From: CAZVWW01 sp964631265
GTDB taxonomy: Bacteria; Thermotogota; Thermotogae; MWEM01
DNA: 59,402 nt
Assembly (NCBI GenBank): GCA_964631265.1
Contig: CAZVWW010000004.1
Span: forward strand, 1-59,402
Reading direction: 5' to 3'
Positions 51,963 through 58,826 of this stretch are shown here, one piece after another; positions within the stretch are counted from its first letter, which is position 1, and every line of letters begins with the position of its first letter. Both the position numbers and the translations under genes were made by a program. The notes below the pieces were generated by a model. The model did no database searches and was not told the origin of the DNA. It worked only from the letters and a program-made list of their open reading frames with translations.

Positions 51963-52000
51963 TATCAACGGTTGATAATCTACTGATTTTATTGTATACT
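51963..52000 (+). promoter_or_regulatory. CDF-fusion promoter with 7-1-7 palindrome
   Basis: TTGATA (51972-51977), 17-base spacer, TATACT (51995-52000). The perfect palindrome TATCAAC-G-GTTGATA (51963-51977) covers the -35 box. It lies between the divergent NimA-like and CDF-fusion genes, so one regulator could control both. Confidence 0.75.
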
Positions 52001-52049
52001 AGCCTATGAATATTAGCCTGATTATTTAGATGTTTTAGGGGGTTTATCG

Positions 52050-53792
52050 ATGTCAAGAAGAGATGAAGGCCATTTGGTTCTCTTGATCCTGAAAAAAAAG
52101 GGCCCTATGACCAAAAGAGAAGTTAAAGAGCATTTTTTTAAATTTGCTTCACAGTTTGGATACGGGTTTGATCATACTCATCACGATACACATGCACAAA
52201 AAAGAAGAGATGATTATTTTAAATCCATTGACCAGCAGATTGAGATCTTTCAAACAAAAGGATTACTCAAGCGTCAAGATGAACAGCTTCAACTGACACA
52301 AGCCGGTTTGAATGAAGCAGGTGGAATAGAAAAAAGATTGAATGAGAAGACCGAACAGATCAACCGGCACATTCTCTCAGCAGAAGGAGCAACCCGAAAC
52401 ACCGTTATCATAGACGCCATATTGGCTGTCATCAAACTGCTGACCGGTTTTATCAGCGGAAGTCTTGGACTTATTGCCGATGGTACGGATGCGGCCCTCG
52501 ACACGGTCACTGCCGGAGTGGTTCACTGGAGCGTCAAGAAAAAAAAGGAATTAATCGGCAGTTTTGTTATCACCGCCATGATGTTTGCAACAGCAGCCGG
52601 TATTGGGGTTGACAGTTTTACCAGCATCATAAATGCCTTACAGGGGGAAGCTGAAAGCATCACAAGACCCGGACTAGTGATCGTTGTTGAATCGATTGCC
52701 CTTGTCTTTGCCGTGCTCCTCTCGATTTATCAACGATTTGTGGGTAAGAAAAAAAGAAGCCTGGCGCTGATATCCCAATCGATTGATTCGAAAAACCACA
52801 TCTATGTTGCAGCTGCTGTCATAGCCGGAGCCATCTTTTCCAACTTTGGCATCCACTTCGTTGATTCCGCTATTGGAGCCTACATTGCCGTTAGAATCTT
52901 CATTGATGCTTTTAACTTACTCAAAGAAACCTTTAGCTCCATGCAGGGAGAAGAGATTGACTTCGACAAATACTCCGGACATATCGATAAAAAGTGGCAG
53001 AACGTCAAGAAAAATGCCTTCATGGCAACAATTATCTATGGTCTCCTGAAAGATGAGCCCTTAAACAAGCAAGCCCTCATCTCAAATCTCGAAGAAACAT
53101 TCAAGCCTGAATACATGCCACTGATCAGTGAGTTTCAGCTGGGCATCGCTTCAAATGCAGATTTTAAGAAGACATTTCCAGCAATTATCGCCCCGCTTAT
53201 AAACCGCAACATCGTGATTCGAGAAGGAGATAGCTACAGGCTAAAAAGGGAGAAGAGGATTGAAATTGAAGAATACATCTCCAACACCTTCATCGAAGAG
53301 ACAAAACCTCATGCATTAAAAAACAGGGTTGATAATCTCTATCACAACGACTATGATGCCATTGACGGCCTTGGAAGAACCGGAGACTATCTGGATGAAG
53401 ATGAGACCATCATAGCGCTCACACGCGGGAAATACGGAAAACAAATCCATCTGCTGCTCATCACAGACCGGAAGCTTCATCTCTTTTCACGGCGGGGGAA
53501 AAGACACCAGGCAGTCACGTGCGAAGATATAACCGGCGTCAGCGAGAAAAGCGGCAGATTCTCAACCACCACATTGACCCTTCAAACAACAAAAGGGACC
53601 TATACCTTCAGTTATCTATCCAGGAAAAAAGCCTTTGGGTTTATCAACGAGCTGAAAAGACAGGTTGCTCTCAACTCAGGAGAAGCTGAAATGGAAACGG
53701 ACGATGAGTTCACACAAAGAATCAAAGTCCTTCATCGCATTCAGAGATACCTCCAGAAACACAAGACGGGCGCATATTCCGAGTATCAGTAA
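52050..53792 (+). CDS. CDF-like cation transporter fused to winged-helix and PH domains
   Basis: 580 residues. Residues 1-85 look like a winged helix (LVLLILKKKGPMTKREVKEHF) with a His cluster DHTHHDTH near 41-48. Residues 115-300 are a cation-diffusion-facilitator membrane domain (GSLGLIADGTDAALDTV in helix 2, about six helices). The helix 5 site reads HIYVA where HxxxD is usual, so one metal ligand is missing. Residues 300-410 resemble a second winged helix. Residues 440-540 resemble a bacterial PH domain (DETIIALTRGKYGKQIHLLLITDRKLHLFS). A metal-sensing or gated transporter is inferred. The ATG follows TAGGGGGTTTATCG. Confidence 0.8.
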   Translation: MSRRDEGHLVLLILKKKGPMTKREVKEHFFKFASQFGYGFDHTHHDTHAQKRRDDYFKSIDQQIEIFQTKGLLKRQDEQLQLTQAGLNEAGGIEKRLNEKTEQINRHILSAEGATRNTVIIDAILAVIKLLTGFISGSLGLIADGTDAALDTVTAGVVHWSVKKKKELIGSFVITAMMFATAAGIGVDSFTSIINALQGEAESITRPGLVIVVESIALVFAVLLSIYQRFVGKKKRSLALISQSIDSKNHIYVAAAVIAGAIFSNFGIHFVDSAIGAYIAVRIFIDAFNLLKETFSSMQGEEIDFDKYSGHIDKKWQNVKKNAFMATIIYGLLKDEPLNKQALISNLEETFKPEYMPLISEFQLGIASNADFKKTFPAIIAPLINRNIVIREGDSYRLKREKRIEIEEYISNTFIEETKPHALKNRVDNLYHNDYDAIDGLGRTGDYLDEDETIIALTRGKYGKQIHLLLITDRKLHLFSRRGKRHQAVTCEDITGVSEKSGRFSTTTLTLQTTKGTYTFSYLSRKKAFGFINELKRQVALNSGEAEMETDDEFTQRIKVLHRIQRYLQKHKTGAYSEYQ

Positions 53793-53814
53793 CAACGGAA
53801 TTAGAGACCACCCC

Positions 53815-54021
53815 ATACCGTTAATGGCAGGCTACCGGAAACAAATGAATCCACTATCCGTGGATATGGCGGGGTTTATCCATATTACACAAGATGGCGA
53901 TACCATCACACAAAGGGCCAAAAAACTGTACCATTCAAGGGGACGATATCTGACGGCAGCGCAGAGCAATTGTCTGAAATTTACTGACGATGGTTGTAAG
54001 CAGCTCTCTTCCTCCTGTTGA
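53815..54021 (+). pseudogene. Relic copy of the lipoprotein gene at 58827
   Basis: LMAGYRKQMNPLSVDMAGFI, then HITQDGDTITQRA, matches LTGYWKQMNPLSIDAAGFIH and onward of the intact gene, with high DNA identity. Weaker similarity continues to FTDDG (ITDNG in the intact copy). Signal peptide, start and the rest are lost. The 3' part overlaps the end of the converging membrane-protein gene. Confidence 0.8.
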
Positions 54022-54511
54022 AAAACCCCATTATGATACCGAGACAAGCAGACCATACAGCAGCGAGCGTTATCTGCCAGACCATGGGCATCATAAACGT
54101 TATTGTATGGGCCGGAATCCAGAACCAGAAAATCGTGAGCAGTGCCCCCCTGATTCCCTTCCAGTTATTAACCTTTTTAAAAAAGTTATCCATTACCCGG
54201 TGGAATGTTATTTGAACAGGGCCGAACAGGAGGTTCATGAAAAGGGAGATAAAAAACGGCCGGAATATTCTCGGAAGCATTCCCTCAACCACCAGGGCAT
54301 CGACAAATCCTCCGAAACCCACAAAGACATATTTAAGCATGACACCGAGCATCGTCCATATTGTTACCTTTTCGATGACAACAACCGGAGAGTAGGCAAC
54401 AAATCTCCCTTTTCTAACGGCGGTTCCAAACCACTCCCCCAAAGTCCCCAATATTGCAAACTGAAGGATGGCTGAGAGTATTGGATAGTTCTCGACAAAC
54501 TCAATCCACAT
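53981..54511 (-). CDS. Integral membrane protein, Mpv17/PMP22-like pattern
   Basis: 176 residues with four or five hydrophobic segments. The pattern LLFGPVQITFHRVMDNFF near residue 93 and WFWIPAHTITFMMPMVWQIT near 130 recalls the G-P-x-x-H-x-W and W-x-x-W-P...F...P signatures of the Mpv17/PMP22 family. The likeness is loose, and the family is mainly eukaryotic, so the assignment is tentative. The ATG lies behind CAGGAGTGTTAAG. It is transcribed alone and runs into the lipoprotein relic. Confidence 0.6.
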   Translation of the reverse strand: MWIEFVENYPILSAILQFAILGTLGEWFGTAVRKGRFVAYSPVVVIEKVTIWTMLGVMLKYVFVGFGGFVDALVVEGMLPRIFRPFFISLFMNLLFGPVQITFHRVMDNFFKKVNNWKGIRGALLTIFWFWIPAHTITFMMPMVWQITLAAVWSACLGIIMGFFNRRKRAAYNHRQ

Positions 54512-54649
54512 CTTAACACTCCTGTAGGTTTTCGATTTTTCTTTGATTTTTTTAGCTGTCCTTTGGCTTAGTTGTTTAGCATCTCGTTCAAATTGAAAGC
54601 GGGAAATACATTCACAGGGTAAATCCCAGTCTTTTCCACAATCCTCATA

Positions 54650-54823
54650 TTATGTGATCCGCCATCTGAACATGGCTCTATCTTCAAAGACTTTTTCTAT
54701 CACACCGGTGGTTCTACGCCCGTCAAGTAGCCGGCATTGATTACCATCAACCAGCTTTGACAGCTTTCCGGGAACAAACTCCCTGTCTGGTCTCGTATTC
54801 TCATCATATTCATGTGTGCTCAT
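54650..54823 (-). pseudogene. Short ORF, probably a truncated gene
   Basis: 57 codons from the ATG at 54823, which follows GGAGAGG with good spacing. The frame reads MSTHEYDENTRPDREFVPGK and has the compact motif RLLDGRRTTGVIEKVFEDRA before an early stop. The motif looks like the beginning of a larger conserved domain, so the gene was probably cut by deletion. No family is named. Confidence 0.4.
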
Positions 54824-54865
54824 TGAGCCTCTCCATTTTGTTTTAACAGCTGATCTGTTATTCAT

Positions 54866-55071
54866 ATTTTATCACAGGCATAACCAGTTCACAACATCAG
54901 ATCTCGTATCAATGTATTTTTATTGATTGATACCAATTCCATTGACATTAAACCGGGGAGTGGCGTACGCGTTAAAGGCGGGAGTGCAAAAGTGATATAT
55001 TGGTAAAAGCTGAAGGTTTTGAGCTTTAAGAACCAGAAAAAGAGCGGAGGAAGATGATGAAGAATCGTTCT
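54866..55071. other. Intergenic stretch without recognisable content
   Basis: Between the truncated small ORF and the antiporter relic. I see no gene; a stray AGCGGAGGAAGATG at about 55053 is followed by only a very short frame. Confidence 0.4.
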
Positions 55072-55200
55072 CTAATCCTCAGACAAACAGTGATTCCCGG
55101 CTTTTTTAATGCCTATCGCTCCCAAGGGAGCCGTGACGATGATGGAAAGGACCGCCATTGCCAGGATGATATCGCCGCCGGCGACACCTGAGCAAGAGAC
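55072..55200 (-). pseudogene. Relic 3' end of a cation:proton antiporter gene
   Basis: The minus strand reads GVAGGDIILAMAVLSIIVTA followed by PLGAIGIKKAG and a stop. The AVLSIIxTAPLGAIGI motif is the last helix of CPA-type Na+/H+ antiporters (KefB/NhaP-like). The rest of the gene is absent upstream. Confidence 0.65.
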
Positions 55201-55329
55201 CATTCCATGTATCTGTGGAACTGAACAACATCTCGAACGTTTCATGTCATAAACAAGGGAAATAGGGAAGAATTCACCTCTTATTTCTTATAAACGGTAG
55301 TAATTGCCAATGAGTGATGATCTGAGGGG

Positions 55330-55359
55330 TTGAATACTTGGGGTGAAAAATGATATCAT
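55330..55359 (+). promoter_or_regulatory. Promoter of the alkaline phosphatase gene
   Basis: TTGAAT (55330-55335), 18-base spacer, extended -10 TGATATCAT (hexamer 55354-55359), about 48 bases upstream of the start. Confidence 0.6.
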
Positions 55360-55406
55360 ATTAACCCTGTGAGCCTTTTAAAAACTTTACAATGGAGGGA
55401 TTTTTT

Positions 55407-56732
55407 ATGAAAAAGAAACTACTTTTGATCGTACTCGTGTTGTTAGTGTCCATGACCATCATGTTTGCCGCTTATCCGAAAAATGTTATTCTTTTGATCG
55501 GTGACGGCATGGGCATCAATCAGGTATTGTTATCACAATATCTTGAAGGTGAAACACTCGCAATGACCAAGGCACCGTATCTCGGAGCGATTCAGACGTA
55601 TTCAGCCGACAGCAATGTAACTGATTCTGCGGCTGCCGGAACAGCTTTATCCACGGGGTTTAAGACGAACAACGGCATGATAGGGATACTTCCCGACGGA
55701 ACAGTTATTAAAAACATCGCGGAATATGCCGCTGAAGACGGAGTTAAAACAGGAGTTATAGCAACAAGCAGAGTCACGCATGCGACACCGGCCTCTTTCT
55801 ACGCACATGTCATGAGCAGATATGAAGCAAACAAGATCGCCGAGCACCTCGTTGAGAGCCCGCTTACTGTTGCTATGGGTGGCGGTTGGAGACATTTCAT
55901 CCCTGAAGACGGGAAAAGAGAAGATGGCAGAGACCTGCTCAAGGAAGCCGAGGAAAAAGGCTTTGACGTTGTTCAGAAAAAAGAGGACTTAATGGCCTAC
56001 AAGCCGGATGAAAACAGCAGACTTCTCGGTTTGTTTGCATATAGTCATCTTACCGCAGCAACTGAGAGAGAAGAAGCTGGCCAGCCGTTGCTTCCTGAAA
56101 TGACGTCAAAGGCTTTGGAAGTCCTCTCAGCAGGGAACAGCCCGTTCTTCCTGATGGTTGAAGGCTCACAGATTGACTGGGAAGGACACGGGAATGATGT
56201 TTTCGGTATGTGGAAAGAGACCGTAGAATTCGACAATACGGTTAAAGTAGCCCTCGAATTCGCTGAGAAAAACCCGGATACACTCATCATTGTCACTTCC
56301 GACCATGAAACCGGAGGACTCGGGCTCTCATCCGGTGGGTACACAATGGATATCCCGATGATCAGAAAATATTCAAAGACAGCTGACTGGTTCACATCAG
56401 AATACAGCCTTGACAACATTGAAGAACTCCAAAAAGGGGTTAAAGAACACTTTGGTGTGGAACTGACACAGGACGAGATCGACTACATCAAGGCAGAGGC
56501 TGAAAAATCAAGCTACGGTTTCGGAAATGGTCTTGGCCGCGTTCTTTCAAACAAGGCTCAAATCGGTTGGACAACCTTTGACCATACAGCAGCATCTGTA
56601 CCGGTCTTTGCTTTTGGTCCTGGAGCAGAAAGGTTCACAGGGCTTTATGACAACACAGATCTACCAAGAAAGATTGCAGAGTTGACACGCTATTCAATGT
56701 CAGCGCCGATATCAACGGTACCAATGGAATAA
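55407..56732 (+). CDS. Alkaline phosphatase (PhoA superfamily), exported
   Basis: 441 residues with a signal peptide (MKKKLLLIVLVLLVSMTIMFA). Metal and nucleophile sites are in place: Asp33 in LIGDGMG, nucleophile Ser74 in TDSAAAGTA, GSQIDWEGHGND near 250 and SDHETGG near 295. The C-terminal FDHTAASVPVFAFGPGAERFTG supplies the last zinc His. It hydrolyses phosphomonoesters outside the membrane, releasing phosphate. The ATG at 55407 sits behind ATGGAGGG, whose own ATG is part of the ribosome site. It is a single gene with its own promoter and a strong terminator. Confidence 0.95.
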   Translation: MKKKLLLIVLVLLVSMTIMFAAYPKNVILLIGDGMGINQVLLSQYLEGETLAMTKAPYLGAIQTYSADSNVTDSAAAGTALSTGFKTNNGMIGILPDGTVIKNIAEYAAEDGVKTGVIATSRVTHATPASFYAHVMSRYEANKIAEHLVESPLTVAMGGGWRHFIPEDGKREDGRDLLKEAEEKGFDVVQKKEDLMAYKPDENSRLLGLFAYSHLTAATEREEAGQPLLPEMTSKALEVLSAGNSPFFLMVEGSQIDWEGHGNDVFGMWKETVEFDNTVKVALEFAEKNPDTLIIVTSDHETGGLGLSSGGYTMDIPMIRKYSKTADWFTSEYSLDNIEELQKGVKEHFGVELTQDEIDYIKAEAEKSSYGFGNGLGRVLSNKAQIGWTTFDHTAASVPVFAFGPGAERFTGLYDNTDLPRKIAELTRYSMSAPISTVPME

Positions 56733-56758
56733 AGCAATTTAACATTTCCAGCTATCAA

Positions 56759-56789
56759 AACAGTGCGATCATCGATCGCACTGTTTTTT
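56759..56789 (+). terminator. Intrinsic terminator of the alkaline phosphatase gene
   Basis: Stem AACAGTGCGAT (56759-56769) / ATCGCACTGTT (56775-56785), a 5-base loop and a T-run to 56789, 26 bases past the stop. Confidence 0.93.
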
Positions 56790-56956
56790 GTCATAAACTG
56801 ATCGTCCCTCAAATGAAACAACAGAAATAAGGGGACAGATGTGATAAAAAAAAGAGTGTCCGGACACTATCGAGGGAGATGCCCGGATTAACGGATTGGT
56901 GATTGGAAGCAAAGTGTTTTGAGCAAAAGTGATACCGGCGGTATTGAATAACTAAG

Positions 56957-57562
56957 CTATCCGTTTTCACCGAAAGATTCAACGGTTCTAATATTATGGC
57001 TCATGGCGCTCCCCATCGAGACAATCATTTTTAACCCTTCTTCAACGTTGATATCCAGTTCTTCAACAGCTGTTTTTTCAACAATAATCAAGTACCCATT
57101 GGTTGGATTCGGTGTTGTGGGGATAAACACACACATTCTCTTTTCATCATTCAAAGTGATCTGATCCGATGTGATAAATCCAATGCTTTTCCTGCCTTCC
57201 ATGGGAAAATCGATCAGCACCACTTTTTTAAAACTCCCTGACTTTTTGGCAGATAGATTACTGACGATTTCCTGAATCGGGTTAAATATTGTTCTGATCA
57301 GTGGAATCTTCCCTATGATTTTCTCACCGTATTTTACTATTTTTTTCCCCAGGAAGTTTGAAGTGATCATCCCAACCAACAATACAATCAACACAACCAG
57401 TATGAGGCCTAATCCCGGAATTTCATAACCGATTGTTCTGATCACCCATTTCTGGAGTATGCCATCAACAAAATGAAAAAGCTTTGACAGTACAAATACA
57501 GTCAACCCAATGGGAAGGATCACGCTTAATCCGGATAAAAACCAGTTTCTAATTTTCTTCAT
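56957..57562 (-). CDS. DUF502 family membrane protein
   Basis: 201 residues. Two membrane helices (about 8-30 and 50-72) flank a short extracytoplasmic loop. The conserved segment GKIPLIRTIFNPIQEIV near residue 84 and IGFITSD near 125, with FIPTTPNPTNGYLIIV, define DUF502. The family is widespread and of unknown function; plant relatives are LCV-like. The ATG follows GAAGGGGAGAAATAAA. The gene is transcribed alone, away from the scaffold join at 57676. Confidence 0.88.
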   Translation of the reverse strand: MKKIRNWFLSGLSVILPIGLTVFVLSKLFHFVDGILQKWVIRTIGYEIPGLGLILVVLIVLLVGMITSNFLGKKIVKYGEKIIGKIPLIRTIFNPIQEIVSNLSAKKSGSFKKVVLIDFPMEGRKSIGFITSDQITLNDEKRMCVFIPTTPNPTNGYLIIVEKTAVEELDINVEEGLKMIVSMGSAMSHNIRTVESFGENG

Positions 57563-57620
57563 TTTATTTCTCCCCTTCTCTTTTTTTCTAATCTATTGTA
57601 TCATCTGAAAGAGATGATCC

Positions 57621-57675
57621 CGGATTTCAAGTTCAAGGCGTATGACTACTCGCCTCCGGGAACGGAAAAGATAAA
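57621..57675 (+). repeat. 55-base exact repeat, left of the gap
   Basis: Identical to 57776-57830 on the other side of the 100-N run. The length of exactly 55 is a common assembler k-mer, so this is most likely the same locus written twice. Confidence 0.9.
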
Positions 57676-57775
57676 NNNNNNNNNNNNNNNNNNNNNNNNN
57701 NNNNNNNNNNNNNNNNNNNNNNNNNNNNNNNNNNNNNNNNNNNNNNNNNNNNNNNNNNNNNNNNNNNNNNNNNNN
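57676..57775. other. Assembly gap (100 Ns)
   Basis: Scaffold join of default length. Because its flanks are exact 55-base copies of each other, the true gap is probably negative (an overlap). Confidence 0.95.
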
Positions 57776-57830
57776 CGGATTTCAAGTTCAAGGCGTATGA
57801 CTACTCGCCTCCGGGAACGGAAAAGATAAA
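57776..57830 (+). repeat. 55-base exact repeat, right of the gap
   Basis: Second copy of 57621-57675. Confidence 0.9.
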
Positions 57831-57895
57831 AGGAACGTCATTAGTACAGAAGATATTATCATGAACCAGAGGATCTCTCCCCTTGGATGAAGTAG

Positions 57896-57904
57896 TGATA
57901 TAAT
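57896..57904 (+). promoter_or_regulatory. Extended -10 promoter of the HepT/MntA pair
   Basis: TGATATAAT, an extended -10 box, 68 bases upstream of the first ATG. No good -35. Confidence 0.55.
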
Positions 57905-57971
57905 CATGTAGTGGAGGGGCATTCATCTCTAAAGTCACATCTTAAACGAAACTCTCATAGGGGGGACCATA

Positions 57972-58391
57972 ATGAAAAGTGATATAAGATGGATTCAAAG
58001 GCTCTCAAATTACAGGAAAGCTTTGGATAATCTGAGAGAAGCGATCAATATCTCTGAAAAAAGAGAGCTCAACAAACTTGAAAAGCAAGGTTTTATCCAG
58101 GCATTTGAATATACTTACGAACTTGCCTGGTTAACCATTAAGGATTTTTACCAATCAAAAGGAGAAGTGAATATACAAGGCAGTAAAGATGCTTTTAGAA
58201 TGGCTTTTGAAAGGGGCCTGGTTGAAAAAGGAGCTTATCTGCTGGAGGCCGTGAAAAGCAGACAATTGACAAGTCATACCTACAATGAAGATACGGCTGA
58301 TGAGATTTATGTAGCAATCAAAAACAAATACGCAGCGGCTTTTATTGAATTATCCCAAAATCTTGAAATTGAAAAGGAAAAAGAGGTTTGA
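57972..58391 (+). CDS. HepT-like toxin / HI0074-type nucleotidyltransferase partner
   Basis: 139 residues, all-helical. The motif Arg97-x4-His102-x-Tyr104 (RQLTSHTY) is the RX4HXY catalytic signature of HEPN/HepT ribonuclease toxins. The overall sequence, with FEYTYELAWLTIKDF and GSKDAFRMAF, is that of the HI0074 substrate-binding family. Together with the following GSX10DXD nucleotidyltransferase it forms a HepT-MntA type toxin-antitoxin pair, in which the partner AMPylates the Tyr. The ATG follows TCATAGGGGGGACC. The nucleotidyltransferase begins three bases after its stop. Confidence 0.88.
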   Translation: MKSDIRWIQRLSNYRKALDNLREAINISEKRELNKLEKQGFIQAFEYTYELAWLTIKDFYQSKGEVNIQGSKDAFRMAFERGLVEKGAYLLEAVKSRQLTSHTYNEDTADEIYVAIKNKYAAAFIELSQNLEIEKEKEV

Positions 58392-58394
58392 AAC

Positions 58395-58715
58395 TTGTAC
58401 GGTTTAGGAACCCGAATTATTGATGAGTTGAAGAGCATTTTTTCTGAATTCGATGAAATTGATCAAGTCGTTTTGTATGGTTCCCGAGCAAAGGGGACCT
58501 ATCGAAAGGGCTCAGATATTGATATCACCCTCTTTGGTGAAAACCTGACCCTTCAAACAATCTTTGCCATACAAGACAAAATTGAGGAATTGTATCTCCC
58601 TTATCGATTTGACATCTCCATCTATGACAGAATTGATAATGAAGATCTGAAAGATCATATACAAAGAGTTGGAAAAACACTCTATAAGAAAAAATCAAAA
58701 AACCAGGGGCCTTGA
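58395..58715 (+). CDS. MntA-like minimal nucleotidyltransferase (antitoxin)
   Basis: 106 residues. The motif GS-x10-D-x-D is exact: Gly29-Ser30 ... Asp41-Ile-Asp43 in LYGSRAKGTYRKGSDIDI. A third acid lies in YRFDISIYDRI. Minimal nucleotidyltransferases of this sort (MNT) neutralise HepT by adding AMP to its Tyr. Start is TTG, with AGAGGT upstream inside the end of the hepT-like gene. Length and spacing are normal for the pair. Confidence 0.88.
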   Translation: MYGLGTRIIDELKSIFSEFDEIDQVVLYGSRAKGTYRKGSDIDITLFGENLTLQTIFAIQDKIEELYLPYRFDISIYDRIDNEDLKDHIQRVGKTLYKKKSKNQGP

Positions 58716-58793
58716 CCTTCTCATAAAATGCAAAAATATCTGAGAGAAGAGTGGAGGATATTCTCTGCTGAGCAGTAAGATAAGCACTTATGA

Positions 58794-58799
58794 TATAAT
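58794..58799 (+). promoter_or_regulatory. Extended -10 promoter of the lipoprotein gene
   Basis: TATAAT preceded by TGA (TGATATAAT), 28 bases upstream of the lipoprotein ATG. Confidence 0.55.
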
Positions 58800-58826
58800 T
58801 TCATAAAACGGGCGAAGGGTGATTCC

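Larger units (their letters stand above)
57596..57861 (+). pseudogene. Gene scrap interrupted by an artefactual gap
   Basis: Collapsing the duplicated 55 bases on either side of the N run gives one continuous frame, HLKEMIPDFKFKAYDYSPPG, then TEKIKGTSLVQKILS-stop (stop at 57859-57861). It looks like the C-terminal end of an unidentified protein lacking its 5' part. No family was recognised. Confidence 0.35.

Noticed and set aside
53665..54021. A 118-codon ORF overlapping the end of the CDF fusion
   Set aside because: Its first part is an out-of-frame shadow of the fusion gene; the second part is the lipoprotein relic.
57776..57830. A genuine tandem repeat at the gap
   Set aside because: Exact identity and the k-mer-like length of 55 favour an assembly overlap.
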